From Fragilaria crotonensis (taxonomy: Eukaryota; Bacillariophyta; Fragilariophyceae; Fragilariales; Fragilariaceae), in the NCBI GenBank assembly GCA_022925895.1, contig JAKSYS010000393.1, positions 1-57,617 on the forward strand: a stretch of DNA of 57,617 bases, written 5' to 3'. How positions within the stretch are numbered: the stretch's first letter is position 1; every line of letters begins with the position of its first letter. A model generated the notes under the pieces. That model did no database searches, had not been told where the DNA came from, and was given only the letters and a program-made list of their open reading frames with translations. Below, piece after piece: positions 45,601 to 57,040 of this stretch. A program made the translations under genes and the position numbers.

Positions 45601-46969
45601 ACGACGCAGGGCCCCCCGGTCCGCATGGAGAATCCAAGCTCTTGCGTTGACCAATGCAACACTTTGGCTCGACGGTCTGATGTCCACTGCCGTGGTAATG
45701 ACACGGTCCAAGTTGTGATCATGCCAAATGTGGTACCAGCGCCTTTCTTTGCCTTTCTCAGGTTCTTAATGATAAATTTTAGGTCCTCGACTGACGGCAT
45801 CGACTGCAAGATGCCTTCGTCAGATAATACTTTGTCTCCAAGAGCACTTGCAGCACCAAAGACGAATTCTTCAAAATTGTCTGACGAGGAACGGCGAAAT
45901 CTCTGCGGAGGTCTTGCGACACCACTGGGAATGTCCTCGTCGTTCATGAAATCATCGCAGTCGAAGGACTTTTCATCAGAGACCATTCCTCATCTGAATC
46001 ATTCTCCCCACCATCGTCGCTATCGATAGCAGGTTGCTGTCTTTGCATGATGTCTTGGGATTGCGCATCGTTCAGTGACCTGACATTTTCCAGCATGGGC
46101 GCAAATTCAGGAGAATAAATCCTTGACCTGGATTTGGAACCTCGGATCCCGCCGCCGCCTTGCGAACTTAAATCACTAAGGAACTCATCAACCCCGGTCG
46201 AGTCGCTAACACTTCGTTTCCGTGAGCTCATCGTGGCGATACTGCCATGCGGGGACGATGTTTCGAAGTCGACAAAGTCAAAAGCCATGGATGTAGAACT
46301 TTTGGGCGTAGCGTCGTCCCAACCAGTGGCAGCACCGGCTTCTCTTGCTAAATCCGAGAACGATCGTTGGAGATCACCGAGATCACTCAAGGCGCGTATC
46401 TTACGAGGTCGAGCCTTCGGATGCTCGGCCATTGTACTGAGAGGTGGTCGTAATTTACACGGCTTCACTGAAGGGGAGTCATATTCGGATCCGCCAAGAA
46501 GCTCTTGTGTAATAATGTTGGGGTCAAAGTTCTCGTACTCATGTTCAAAATCTGAATTCAAGCTTGAAGATGAAGAATGGCGGAGGCCAGATGATCTGTT
46601 AACGATAGACAAGGAATTGTTCCTCCGCATCTGGTGCCGTGTTGTTGAAGACGAAGTGCCGGTGACCGATTTTGATCGAACGTGAAGGCCTGATTTCGAG
46701 GGCAATGCTAATCTGAGTTCCGTTGACAAGGATGACGACGATGATCCTTCTAAAGTCGGGGTGAGAGACCGCTCCTCCAAGCATACAGGGTCTGATTCCG
46801 TTCGCTTTAACGTCCTTTCGTTACGAAGAGCATTGCGAGCTTTCTTCTTTTGGCTGTTGCTTTTTCCGTATTGACGTCGGACTTTGCGAGATGGACCTGA
46901 GCTCGAATCCCAGGCAGTAGCATACGAATCGAACTCGAACTCAGATGGTGACGAGTTCCCATGGTTCAT
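42613..46969 (-). CDS. Large F-box + atypical protein kinase, one 66-bp intron, two frame breaks
   Basis: The gene starts at ATG 46969-46967 (MNHGNSSPSEFEFDSY; an upstream TTG is less likely). The first ~330 residues are Ser/Arg-rich and disordered. At about 45980 the frame shifts by one lost base, between GENDSDEE and VSDEKSFDCDD. An F-box lies at about 44405-44270 (VLSDPKVLVTIFSFLNEHEL). A kinase domain follows: glycine loop FLAGGAFKNVYKV, EALSVMDIEMIE (after another lost base near 44065), HYDLKLLN at 43557-43534 in the catalytic loop, DYG (VADYGTAN, about 43413) instead of DFG, then TPPEF for APE. The intron 43976-44041 is GTAAGT...CTCTAG. It ends at a stop at 42613-42615. An F-box linked to a kinase suggests an SCF substrate receptor with kinase output; the substrates are unknown. 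I do not recognise a named family. Confidence 0.75.
43976..44041 (-). other. Spliceosomal intron in the F-box kinase gene
   Basis: Donor GTAAGTGCC at 44041 and acceptor TTTCTGCTCTAG at 43976 give 66 bp. Splicing joins ...TCGGTGAT to GGACATCGAG as EALSVM-DIEMIE. That restores the continuous kinase segment in the frame used by exon 2. Confidence 0.7.
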
Positions 46970-49000
46970 GGTCAATTTCTAAGGCTTCTATCCAGCAAGC
47001 TTCAATCTGAAGTCGCTATCACGGTACTCAGTACCAAATTAAACGCGTCTATCAAATCAGATCAACAAGGCCACCAAAAATCAATAGAGTGATTACCGAT
47101 GTCATATACTGGGTTGTTGGGTTGTTTGATAACGACAACAGGGAAAGGACGAGATTACTGACAATGGCAGAGTGAAGAGGACGTTACAATCCATCAAGTG
47201 AAGCGTGAAAGTCAAGTTTTGACTTGGCGCCAAACAGTGTCTTCGGCCAAAAGAAACGGTAACTGGCGATGGGATGATGCAATCCGAAAGAATCTTGCAC
47301 GCGATCGTGGTAGTAAGTCACGTTTTTGTCAAAACGAACTCGGCCAAAACAGCCAAGAATCGGTGGGAAAGATCTTAACCGTCGCCATTTGAATTGCGTC
47401 TCTATATGCCATGTATATAACTATATATATGTTCACTGGTTTACGTCATCACCAGAAATAGCTACCGGTAGTCTAAGGTCTAAGGTCAGATCTCACACGA
47501 TTTTCACGTGTACACTGTGTATGCATACTTGCATGCCTTCGTGCCACGGGCCTACTACTACGGTACTAGTGGAGGGTACTCAAGTCGGGCACTTGACTAC
47601 AGTACTGCTGTACTCCGAGTACATGGTACTGTACTGTAAAGGTTCGCACCATGTCAAATGTCAACTATAGCTACAAGTGACATGTATGACATATGCATAG
47701 GAGAAGCACGAGGCATTTTTGAAGTACTATGAGCCTTTTCCTTATCTTGTTAATAAAAAAGGCGGAAAAATGCTTCTCAAAGTTCAAAGTTGAGCTCCAA
47801 CGTTTTTGAAAATTTCCTCGAGTGAGATTGCTTGACGAGTCAAATGGATCACCAAAAATACCTTTCCGCATCAACGCATTGCATTTTCAGAATCGTCAAT
47901 CTCATCAAATCGAAACGTATCTTCACAATTGTCACTTATCAAATCAAAAGCACACTCATCTCACAATTATTGTCAGTTGCTCTGAAATCAAGAACCAGAA
48001 CAACAGTTGCCCCGTCGCAAGTATAAATGGTACCATCAACCATCGTCCCCCCAAACGTTGTCGAGCTGCATTGTTAATGGCAAATTTGACATTCAACGAG
48101 TGCGCGAACTCCAGAAGCATTCCGATGAAGAAGTGGAAGGCAGGTGTCGTCAAGGGGCTGGGTTCTCTTTGCAAATTCCTTGCTGTTACTACAGGAAGGC
48201 GGTCCTGCTGACAAGCAAGAAGAACATGATGAAACTACAAATTGAAGAGCACAGCAACTACAAAAAATGAAAGGAAAAACATGTCATTATGTTACTAACC
48301 CCATCACTGGCTGGCAGGAGATTCCTCTTGCTACCGCACTTTTCATGGAAATGCTAAGTAACAAGACTATGTAACATTCTGCAATCTTGCCATCACTGAA
48401 TTCTCCTCTCAATCAATTGTTTTTGTTGCAACAACCAGCCAGGTACATTAAGTATGTCAATTGTCCACTTTTGGACAATGACAGATTCAACCGTATCTTT
48501 TGTTGTCGCTTCCGAATGCCATACAAATTCTTTCCAGGAACTAGTGGCAATGGCTGCGGTTCAAGAGGATGTGTGCGTTATTCAGAAGAAGGTGAAGCGA
48601 AGGTGCTGTCGATGATATCGGGCAACCAGCAGCTCCACTTGCGCTCTTAATTCTTTGTGTTCTGCATTTTCTTGCTGGAACGACGAGGAGGAGGAGGATT
48701 CCTTGATGACTTGTCTGAAAAGACAGGAATCAGCGAGGAAGGGAAGTCGTCCGTGTTTTCTTACATGCATTTCTGTTGTTCGGTAGCACCAAACTATTCA
48801 ACAAGTATGTGGTTGCTCCAATTAGTAGTAGCTAGCTAGTGAGGAAGCTGCACAACATAATTGCTGGAATTTCTGGCTGTGTCGGCTCCAATGCAACTCA
48901 TGTCATAATCAAGATGATTGAATACTAACTCCGAAGAGCTTCCATACATCAAGGGCTTTCAACATCACTGGCAATGATAAGAGCATTCTCTAGCGTCGGG
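46970..49000. other. Gene-poor stretch upstream of the F-box kinase
   Basis: The first 700 bp contain palindromic GTACTG/TACTGTAC motifs (47570-47640) and probably the kinase promoter. From about 47800 on only short, overlapping ORFs without domains appear. 48868-48985 is a diverged copy of 52504-52630 (CTGTGTCGGCTCCAATGCAA..., ...CATCAAGGGCTTTC), which links this part to the Harbinger remnant. Confidence 0.5.
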
Positions 49001-49001
49001 G

Positions 49002-49042
49002 GGTATAAAAAACTTTGACCCCCCGGGGTCAAATTTTATACC
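49002..49042. repeat. G-rich hairpin
   Basis: GGTATAAAA..ACTTTGACCCC (49002-49022) pairs with GGGGTCAAA.TTTTATACC (49025-49042) with almost no loop. Related but scrambled motifs (GGGGTCAAATGGTATAAC, CCCCTTGGGGTATA) occur at about 55575-55615. Confidence 0.6.
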
Positions 49043-49190
49043 AGGACAACAAAATGCAAAACTAGGCATTCTCTATCGTATACCTCATTTAACATTCTCT
49101 ATGGGATGCAGAATTAAAGTTTGTGTCACCGCTTATGTATGATCTCTTCGTTGTATCATACAGAGATTTGATTCCAACAGCATCGAGTCC

Positions 49191-50665
49191 TTGTCTTGTA
49201 ATCCAAGTACCTTGTTAATGATGGATGCTGACAGTAGGAATGACAATGATAATGCATTGATGACGACATGGATGACTTATGCGCTGTCACGCAATCGATT
49301 ATTGACAATAATGTTGTGCTTCTTCATCAGCTGCACCCTGCTCTCTATCACAAACAGCAGCATTGTTTGCGTCATCACGAGGCTGTTGAACGAATTATTT
49401 TCCTCCGGAGCACAGGCATTTACCAAGGCAAGCAAAATCTGTGTTTCGACACGAAGAGGCGCTTCTTTGCGTCAAAGGGACTACTTTGGCACCCCAGGCG
49501 ATTTGTCAACGCCCATCATCAAGGGTCGAACGTTTGTTATGATGTTTTGCTTGTCTCGACGTCGTGTGCAGCAGAGAATCTTTGAAGATATCATGCTGGC
49601 AAGCAAGTACCGAAGGAGAAGTGCCCCGTTTCTACGCTAGCTCAAGGAATGCAACTGCTGGCTAACAGGGGGCATCGTACGAAGCAAAACTTCTCTTGCC
49701 ACTGAAACCGTTTGCATACGGAGTCCAACAGCATACCTTTATTGATTACTTCCAAATGTCCAAGGGACTTGCTGCAACCTGCTGCAAGATTTTCGCTGTT
49801 TTCATGAAGTTTATATATGACAAGGAATATCTCCGCCTGCCTGATGCCCTTGACCTGAAGAGGATTATTGAATTGCACAAAAGACATCATGGCGTGAACG
49901 GAATGTTTGGTTCCTTGGATTGCATGCATAGCTACAGCTTGGAAGAACTGTCAAAAGGGATGGCAGGAATCGTTCAAGAGTGGAAAGCAGACTTGCGGGC
50001 CGACCGTGGTGCTAGAAGCATTGGCGGATTATCATCTATGGTTCTGGCATGCATCATTTGGCTACGCTGGGTCGCTGAATGATCTAAACATTCTAAATTT
50101 GTCACCGTTGTTGGAGTCACTGGTTGACGGAACATTCACTGATTGGAGCAAAGCAGCAGGCTCGTTCCATTTGAAGTTGCAGGAAATGAGTTTAACCGTC
50201 TATTTGCTGTTGTCGATGGGATCTATCCCCCGTACTCGCGATTCATAAAAGGCATTCAACTACCGTTGACAGAGCGGGAAAAGCGCTACACTGCATGCCA
50301 GGAGGCCGCAAGGGAAAGACATTGAACGCCCCTTTGGCGTTCTCCAAAGTTGCTTTCAGGTTATGGCAAGGCCATTTCTTGGACACTCGTTGAAGAACAT
50401 TAGCAATATAGTCTCCGCGTGTTTGATTATGCACGATATGTGCGTGTCCGACAGAGTCATGGACCGTGATGTCTATGTTGGGGGGTACAATCCTGCAAAC
50501 AGTTTGACAATGGATGAGGAAACCATTGAAAACGAAAACAGCGAGGCTGGTATGCCTGCAAGAGGCGATCGACAAATAGGGCTTGCTAGTGTTGGGGACG
50601 CAAATGTTGTCCAGAATATACTGGGTGGATCAACAAATCATTGGCGAGAGGTCAATGATAGATAG
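49191..50665 (+). pseudogene. PIF/Harbinger transposase, multiple frame slips
   Basis: Segments in changing frames give a whole DDE transposase of the plant-transposon (PF04827-like) type: RRVQQRIFEDIMLASKY, EYLRLPDALDLKRIIELH, GMFGSLDCMH with the first Asp (about 49918), FWHASFGYAGSLNDLNIL (Asp at about 50080), LFAVVDGIYPPYSRFIKG (Asp at about 50215), and IERPFGVLQSCFQVM with the Glu (about 50324), followed by IVSACLIMHDMC. At least three slips (about 49650, 49925, 50325) break it, so it cannot act as read. It cuts and pastes elements with 3-bp TWA duplications and needs a Myb-like partner, which is encoded next to it. Confidence 0.85.
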
Positions 50666-50786
50666 GAACACGCAAGGCTCCATCTTGCACTTCTAGTAGC
50701 ATTAAATGGATGAGGAGGAACAAACAACAAGTATTGGAGAGTCTCTCTCGTATCGTACTATCTTTCTTTGGTAATACTACTACTAC

Positions 50787-52526
50787 CTAGTAATCAAACT
50801 TCTGCGGTGGTGAAGCTTCAGTATAATGAACTGCTGTGGTCGTCTTGTTGTTTAGCTTCTCATCATGCTGTGTTGTTGCAAATTGAACCTCATTTGGGAT
50901 TGTTGATCCACCAGCACTTTCTCCAACAGCAGCTCTGTTTTCATCCTTGCTTATCTCCATGAATGCCGTGCTGCTTGCTTCAAGAGGATGTTGAACTTCA
51001 CTTGCGGCGGGCGGTGTTCTCGGAAACCCGCCAAGCACAACGCCTGAGATCTAAGTCTCGTGCTGCTCTGCAAGAATTCTAGCTTCGTCGTCTTGAATCT
51101 TTTGCATCATCTGAAATTCCATGTTGTGCTTTCCTCAAGAAATGTACATTGACACCATTTTCATCCATTTGTCGTGTGTCCCCATCCGCAACTCTTCACT
51201 CTTTAGTGATGCATTTGCAAAGGAATGCAACAACAAGATCCTTTGTTGCATTTGACGTTTCTGTTAGAATGCTCCTGCTGCTGTTGTTAATGGAATCAAA
51301 TGGCGACAAGGAGGATGCACCAACAATCAATGGTGACAGTGATCATGCATCCTCTATCTTCTTGATTAATTTGGCCTTCTTCATACCCACCGGTCTTTCC
51401 ATGCTACTACCTTGCGGAGGCACATTATTGTTTACTTTCCTCTTCCTCGCCGCTCTGCTGACAATTGCAAAACCCTCATGCACCTCTTCGTTCTCGTCGC
51501 TCAAAGAATCAGCGTGGTCACATGGCATTAGCGTTGCACTACCAGCAACTATTGGATCAAACTTTGGCAGCTTGTGGAGCACTGGAACGCACTTAGCAGA
51601 GCGGAAAAGCTCACCTGTTTCATCCTTGTATAAGTTGCCCGCTTCCTCGATGTATTTCTCTTCATTCCACCCGCTTTGTTCAAGCCTTTCAATTGTTTGT
51701 AGTACTTATTCCAAAGCTGCATGCTTTGAGATCTTCTTTTTCCACCTCTGTTTGACTGAATCCTTGATACGAGGTTGAATGTCTTGTCCAGATTCCACCA
51801 ATTCCTTTGTTGCAACATCTGTCCAACTCCTTGGATAGGATCAACCGTGACATGGGCATGTGCTACTGCTCCATCCTCTGAGTAATTTGGCATCCGTCCA
51901 CCTTCAACCGCAGCTGATGTTTTTGGGCGAGCTCCCTTCTTCTGCGTCTTAGTTGTGTCACTCGTCTTCGGCAGCATCTTTCTACTATTCTTCCTAATCA
52001 TTGCTGGACTCGTCCTAGCTACTCCTTGCAGAAGAACTTTCACCATGATCCTTGTTGCCATCCCCGCCTGACAATTTTGATGATGAGTCATCATCCTCCT
52101 CGTCATCGTCGTCAATTTCTTCAGATGTAGATGCTGCAGGCGGCGTCGTGGAACATTCTCACGTCCTTGTTGCTTCGTTGTTGTCTTTGTCCCTTTTGCA
52201 CTCTTCCTTCTAACATCTTTCCTTATATCTGCTTGACTGCGTTCGTGATTCTTCCTGCTGTTATCATGTCGAGAAGAACGTCGAAGTGGGGGGAGATTGC
52301 AGAGGAGTTGTTGGCATGCTGGTGACGCCGAGAAGGCAGATTTATGACATGAGGTCTGCTGGCGCAATGATGGAATCACAAGACAAGTTGTATTGCTTGG
52401 AATTTGTGCTGTTCTTGCTTGGCCAATGGCAGAGTGCTCACAGAGAATAGTATCTTCAATTTGGCTGAATGAGAAGTCTGCCAACGGCATCGTAAATGCT
52501 GGACTTCCGGGCTGTGTCGGCTCCAA
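50787..52526 (-). pseudogene. Harbinger partner protein (Myb/SANT-like, NAM-associated), broken
   Basis: The clearest part, 52526-51549 (minus), has a Ser/Arg/Lys-rich N-terminus, then PNYSEDGAVAHAHVTVDPIQG and WNKYYKQLKG, the form of the Myb/SANT-like protein that accompanies Harbinger transposases. Further left, in shifted frames, RPVGMKKAKLIKKIEDA (about 51360) is the NAM-associated signature, and a Gln/Ser tail runs to about 50787. The orientation is convergent with the transposase, as in other Harbinger elements. Several frame slips make it non-functional as read. Confidence 0.65.
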
Positions 52527-52800
52527 TGCAATTCATGTCATATTCGAGAAGATTAAATACCAACTCCGACTGAGTCAACTCAGTTTCAAGAGCTTCCATA
52601 CATCAAGGGCTTTCGACATCACTGTCAATAACAGGCAACAGATTCTTGCAACATTAATGGGCCATCTGGCGCAATGGAATGGCAAGACAAGTTGTATTGC
52701 TTGAAATTTGTGCTGTTGCTTGCTTTGGCAAATGGCAGAGTACTCAAAGAGAACATCTTCAATTTGAATGAGAAGTCTGCCAACGGCATCGTTGTTTAAG
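52351..52800. repeat. Local direct duplication, about 311-bp offset
   Basis: 52351-52508 (GCTGGCGCAATGATGGAATC, CAAGACAAGTTGTATTGCTT, GAGAAGTCTGCCAACGGCAT) reappears diverged at 52662-52797. A third related segment, 52504-52630, is copied at 48868-48985. These lie in the 5' part of the Harbinger partner ORF and its flank, so they are probably internal duplications of the element. Confidence 0.75.
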
Positions 52801-53509
52801 TTCCATACCAAGGAGCCTGGGAATGAATTAGACAATGGATACTTAAACTTGCCAAGCAACAACAGTGCCACCGATGACGACAAGAAACCCCATGCAGCGA
52901 GATTCAATTTTCAAAGTGACTTGCGTTTGTCTGAAAGGACATTGAATGTACCTATGGAATCCTCGAACGTAGACTGATATTCGTTTAGGTGGACAATAAC
53001 AAGGGGGTGATTGTGCTGTGCAGTACACAACTGGCTGGCTTCTGGAAGTGTTGCGTCTTATACGGGAGAGAAATTTTGGGATTACATTATGCAAGTAATG
53101 TGCAGGATCATTTGCCAGTACCAATGCAACAAGTGTTATCTCCCATTGGACTTCAAAGGTACAATGCAACTAATGAAATAAATTTAACAGCACATGTCAA
53201 CAATGCAGTAATTCTCATGTACCAAGCTACCGCAACCACCAGTTTACAAGACAAGAGCGACAGTATGAAAGAGAATGTGTGACAACTGTACTACAAGTGG
53301 TTATATACCTTTCATTACCATACTTCCAAAAGAAGCTCATAGAACATTTTGACATTTCATTTTTCGAAAAAGACACTTTGATGGCCAGGGAAGCAGAATG
53401 GAGAGGTGCAATAAACATCTAGCTAGTACTAGTAACTAGGTACAATATTTGTAAGTATTAGTTACTAGCTATGGTGTAGCTAGCTAATTCCTAAGTTCTT
53501 ACTTGCTTA
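52801..53509. other. Stretch without a supported gene
   Basis: Only short ORFs without domains. The right part has CTAGCTAGTACTAGTAACTAGG and similar CTAG-rich runs (53420-53490). This is probably flank or 3' UTR of the minus-strand unit that follows. Confidence 0.4.
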
Positions 53510-54688
53510 CTAGGAGGTGAATGAAGAATCAGAATTCTCGTCGTCTTGCCGTTCCTTCTTGTTGATCTCGTTTCCCATGCTCAAGCGAAATACATCGCCA
53601 CGCAACTGTGGCACAGCTAAAAATGATAAGTGTTGATTTTCGAACAACCCGCCCCAGATGATAGTAAGACACATATGGTTGCGTTCCCCCAAACTGGTGG
53701 AAGTCGCGTGGTTTCCTGTTCAAATTAAAGAAAGTAGCAGAGGAATGTTGCGAGAAACACAATGCGATAGGGGCAGAAACACAATTGTGAGTTGGTCCGT
53801 ACCTGAGGATTGATTCTTTCTCTAAGAACATTAAACCAGTACAGCACGACATAATCCAAGACCATGCTTGCACAAATCATCAGATGGTAGAATATCAAAT
53901 TTGATGGCATATTGGTCGGGATTCGGAAGTCATGGAGATGTTCATTGTTAAATCCAATATAACTGACCACTGCAAGGTTCTCAATTGACAAGTTATCGAG
54001 GAACGTACGCAAGCAAAAGCTTGTCATTGGTGCTTCTTGTTCCTAAACTTCTTCCTCGTGTCAAATTCCCGAATTGACAGACTGGAACCATATTGACTTT
54101 GTCGACTTCCATCTATAATTACTGCAGCAGATGAGTACAGCACTCTTGCCCACTTTTGGTCTCTTGGCTTGCTACTACGTACGATTTTATTGCCACCATC
54201 AAGTTCTTCCCCGATCTCTTCACGTTTGTCTCGTTCTTTGCTGCTAATAAAGCAGCAGCAGCCACCAGCTCTCGCCGTCGACCGTTTCACTAGAGATGAC
54301 ACAGCTGGCATTTTGGAATCGTCTGCGCACGAATTGCATTCCGCCTCCTGACAATTCTGGTGAATCACTCTAGTACCATTGTTCTGCAACTTGTTAGCAA
54401 TGTCAATGCTCGCGAAACAAGTGCACCATTTGGTCAAATCCTGCATTCTTGTGTCCTGAGATTCTAGTAAATTGCTGAGCAAAGTGCCCGGAGGTACTTC
54501 ATGTTCCACGCATCTACAGGCTTTGAATCAATGGAGTTGATGCTCCCATAAATCACAATGCTGTTAACACCAAGAAGTGTCCAGTCATTAAAAAACGCAT
54601 TGTCCTTCATCTTTTTTAGCAGCATTTCATGATGTTGCTTTGCCAACATGATCTCTGACTCCTGTGAAGCATCGTCCATGATCAGCAC
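53510..54688 (-). pseudogene. Unrecognised minus-strand gene, apparently with frame slips and one possible intron
   Basis: Coding-like pieces follow each other in three frames: 54688-54510 (MDDASQESEIMLAKQHHEML, helical), 54509-54027 (Cys-rich, CCCFISSKERDKREEIGEEL), 54027-53810 (FCLRTFLDNLSIENLAVVSY, hydrophobic NLIFYHLMICASMVLDYVVL) and 53692-53510 (GNEINKKERQDDENSDSS to a stop). A GTACGG donor at about 53806 and a TTTAATTTGAACAG acceptor at about 53718 would join the last two. The middle part could cross a membrane. No family is recognised. Confidence 0.35.
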
Positions 54689-56546
54689 AAGAACGAGCGA
54701 GTAGACTACAGTAGCTAGCTAAGGACTTGAAGGATAAATCAGCATGAAAGGTCATCGTAAATGTGGTAGGGTGCAGCCTCAGCCACTCTGCCTGTTAGCA
54801 GAAAAGTGGTGGTGTCAGATTCGCTACCGCTCACTGTCATATTGTTACTGGACGCTGTCTAACGGTGTTGACAAGCATCCGTATCAACTGTGATTGGCTG
54901 TTTTTTTTAATTCAACCCGCACACAAGTGACCTTTGATCGGATTCTTGATCGTCAACTCACAATACATGTATGCGGGAATGGTTTTTGACATCACTATGT
55001 ACTATGCAATCACTCTGGGAAGGCTGTTGCTTCCCCAGGCTTCTTCACAATGCAAGGTGACCAATTCCCAATTGATCACCTATGTACTGCTGATCGGGAA
55101 TCTTTCACTGGCATCGTCCTATCATTCACACTTCAGCCAGTGAGCGTCGATACCAAAACTACTGCGTTGATGTCCGTATTCCATATTCAATCTACCAAGA
55201 AGGGTCTACATGATTCAGTACCTCTGATTTACATTTTTCTAAAGTTACTATAGTGCTCACAATTATTCACCAGCTTGGTTTCCTCAGTTAGAAATCCTTG
55301 TTCCCGGTAGATAATGTTTGTTCCAACAAAGATCAAATCCAGCACCGCCTCATTCACCTAATTGATAGCTCCGGTTGTATCAATCAAGAAGGTAAATTCC
55401 TAATGTCTACTGCACCAGTCAAGATCACAGGAACCCACAGGCGGAGGCACTCATCACATCCTACCTTTTTCCGGGTTTTTCCGCGAATTGAACGGCTTAG
55501 AGCATGTCTTAGTATCATGGGTAGCTATAAGTCAATCGTGTTTGAAAAAAATCCAAAATGCAATTCTTACGAGGGGGGTCAAATGGTATAACTTTTTAAA
55601 CCCCTTGGGGTATAGTACTGTATCATTGCTCATAATAAACAGTTTCCACATGAATTTTCACACCATATCATTATACCAGATTGTTAATCATCATAACATT
55701 ATTCAGAGTGATTCATAATCACAAGGAATGCACAACCACCATTGTTTATCATCACAATATTATTTGGAGTGATTCATAATCACAAGGAATGTACAACCAC
55801 CATGTCAACTCCACCAGAAACTCCTCCACGACACTGTTGCTATGTTGTTGTTCACCACTATCAACACAGCTGCATCCATCATATCAGAGTCATCATCCCA
55901 ATCAAGCTCATGCATACCATCATTATCACTGCCATTATCATCCATTGTGAATGATGATTGTTTGACCAGTGAAAGGATTGTTTGATTGATGAAGGTGTTG
56001 ATGATACAGCGCATTTATGTCATGGTGACATGGTGACATCAGGCGTATACGACATTTACAATAAGAATTGCGCATTACATTTTTTTTAGGGTATGAAATT
56101 TTACTTTTACGCCCCCCGCGACAAGATATGCTCTTTTATTATCTCTTTCTACATTGATTTGAACAGGTTATCGAGTCCTACTACCAACGTTTTTTAGCGG
56201 TCGACTAACAACGGGCCTTTATTTAGAAAAAAAGGAACTCTCTTCAACAGTAATGATGTCTTCGGACACCACATATGGCTGGTTTCATGGTTTTCTTACG
56301 TATCGTACAACTCGTGTAGGCTGAGTACAAATTTTCACGACTTCATACTTCTCACTCCGACCCTGCATGCTCGCACGTCGAAATAACACGAATATTGCCA
56401 CACAAAAAAACGAGCCACGGACCATGATGGTGTAACGACGAGTTCACAACCTTCCACTTTGAAACTGCCAACCCTTTTGCTGCAGCTAGCTTCGTTATCA
56501 ACGTGAGGACAGTGTCTGGCTGGCAAGGGTCGGCAGTTAAGCAAAA
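54689..56546. other. Gene-free stretch with duplications and G-rich motifs
   Basis: No convincing ORF. GAGTGATTCATAATCACAAG and the following ~45 bases occur twice, at 55706 and 55767 (61-bp period). 55575-55615 holds G/C runs related to the hairpin at 49002. 56101-56135 is an inverted, imperfect match to 48979-49008 (AAGAGCAT..TCT...GGGGGG..TAAAA), possibly the right end of the element carrying the Harbinger genes. Confidence 0.45.
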
Positions 56547-56915
56547 ATGAAGACACTACAGACATACTACCAGTGTTGGCTCGAAGTCATCAAGCAGAAA
56601 CGATATCAAGACAAATGGCTGTCGGACGAGACCTATTTTTGAGCAATCAAGGCCCAATTTCCAACCCTCGAGGCCCTTGGATTCGATAGGGGTATGATGA
56701 ACAAAGCCATTTCATCATGTGGAGGTGCTACCCTTGATGACTTCACCGAATCAAACCAAACTGGGCGATTCAGACGAGCAGCCAAAGGCCACGATATCTT
56801 CGGAAATCCAAAGAGAAAGATTTGGGGATACTTTATAACGAAACCAGGAGGATTGGTTGAACGCCCGCCTGATGGAAAGAAGAGCTTTTGTCATTATTGC
56901 AAGATGCAAGCATAA
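56547..56915 (+). pseudogene. Unknown ORF with an internal stop
   Basis: The ATG at 56547 gives MKTLQTYYQCWLEVIKQKRY, a TGA at about 56640, and then, in the same frame, AIKAQFPTLEALGFDRG...TGRFRRAAKGHDIFGNPKRK to a stop at 56913-56915. The C-terminus has a CX2C (CHYCKMQA). No family is assigned. It lies just before the partial ORF at the window end and may be the N-terminal part of the same decayed element. Confidence 0.35.
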
Positions 56916-57040
56916 ATGATCGCTACAGTGTTGCTCGGATTGCCAGAAGTTGTTGATTTGACGACGGAAATGCAGAGCAATCTCTGCTAAACGAAAATCG
57001 AAGCATATGCAGCGGCAAAGGATGAAGCAAAAGAAGCTAA

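Noticed and set aside
47198-48270. Several short plus-strand ORFs
   Set aside because: No domain, no codon bias, frames overlap.
51149-51778. Long plus-strand ORF with hydrophobic stretches
   Set aside because: It is the shadow of the minus-strand Harbinger partner, whose RP-G-KKAK motif is recognisable.
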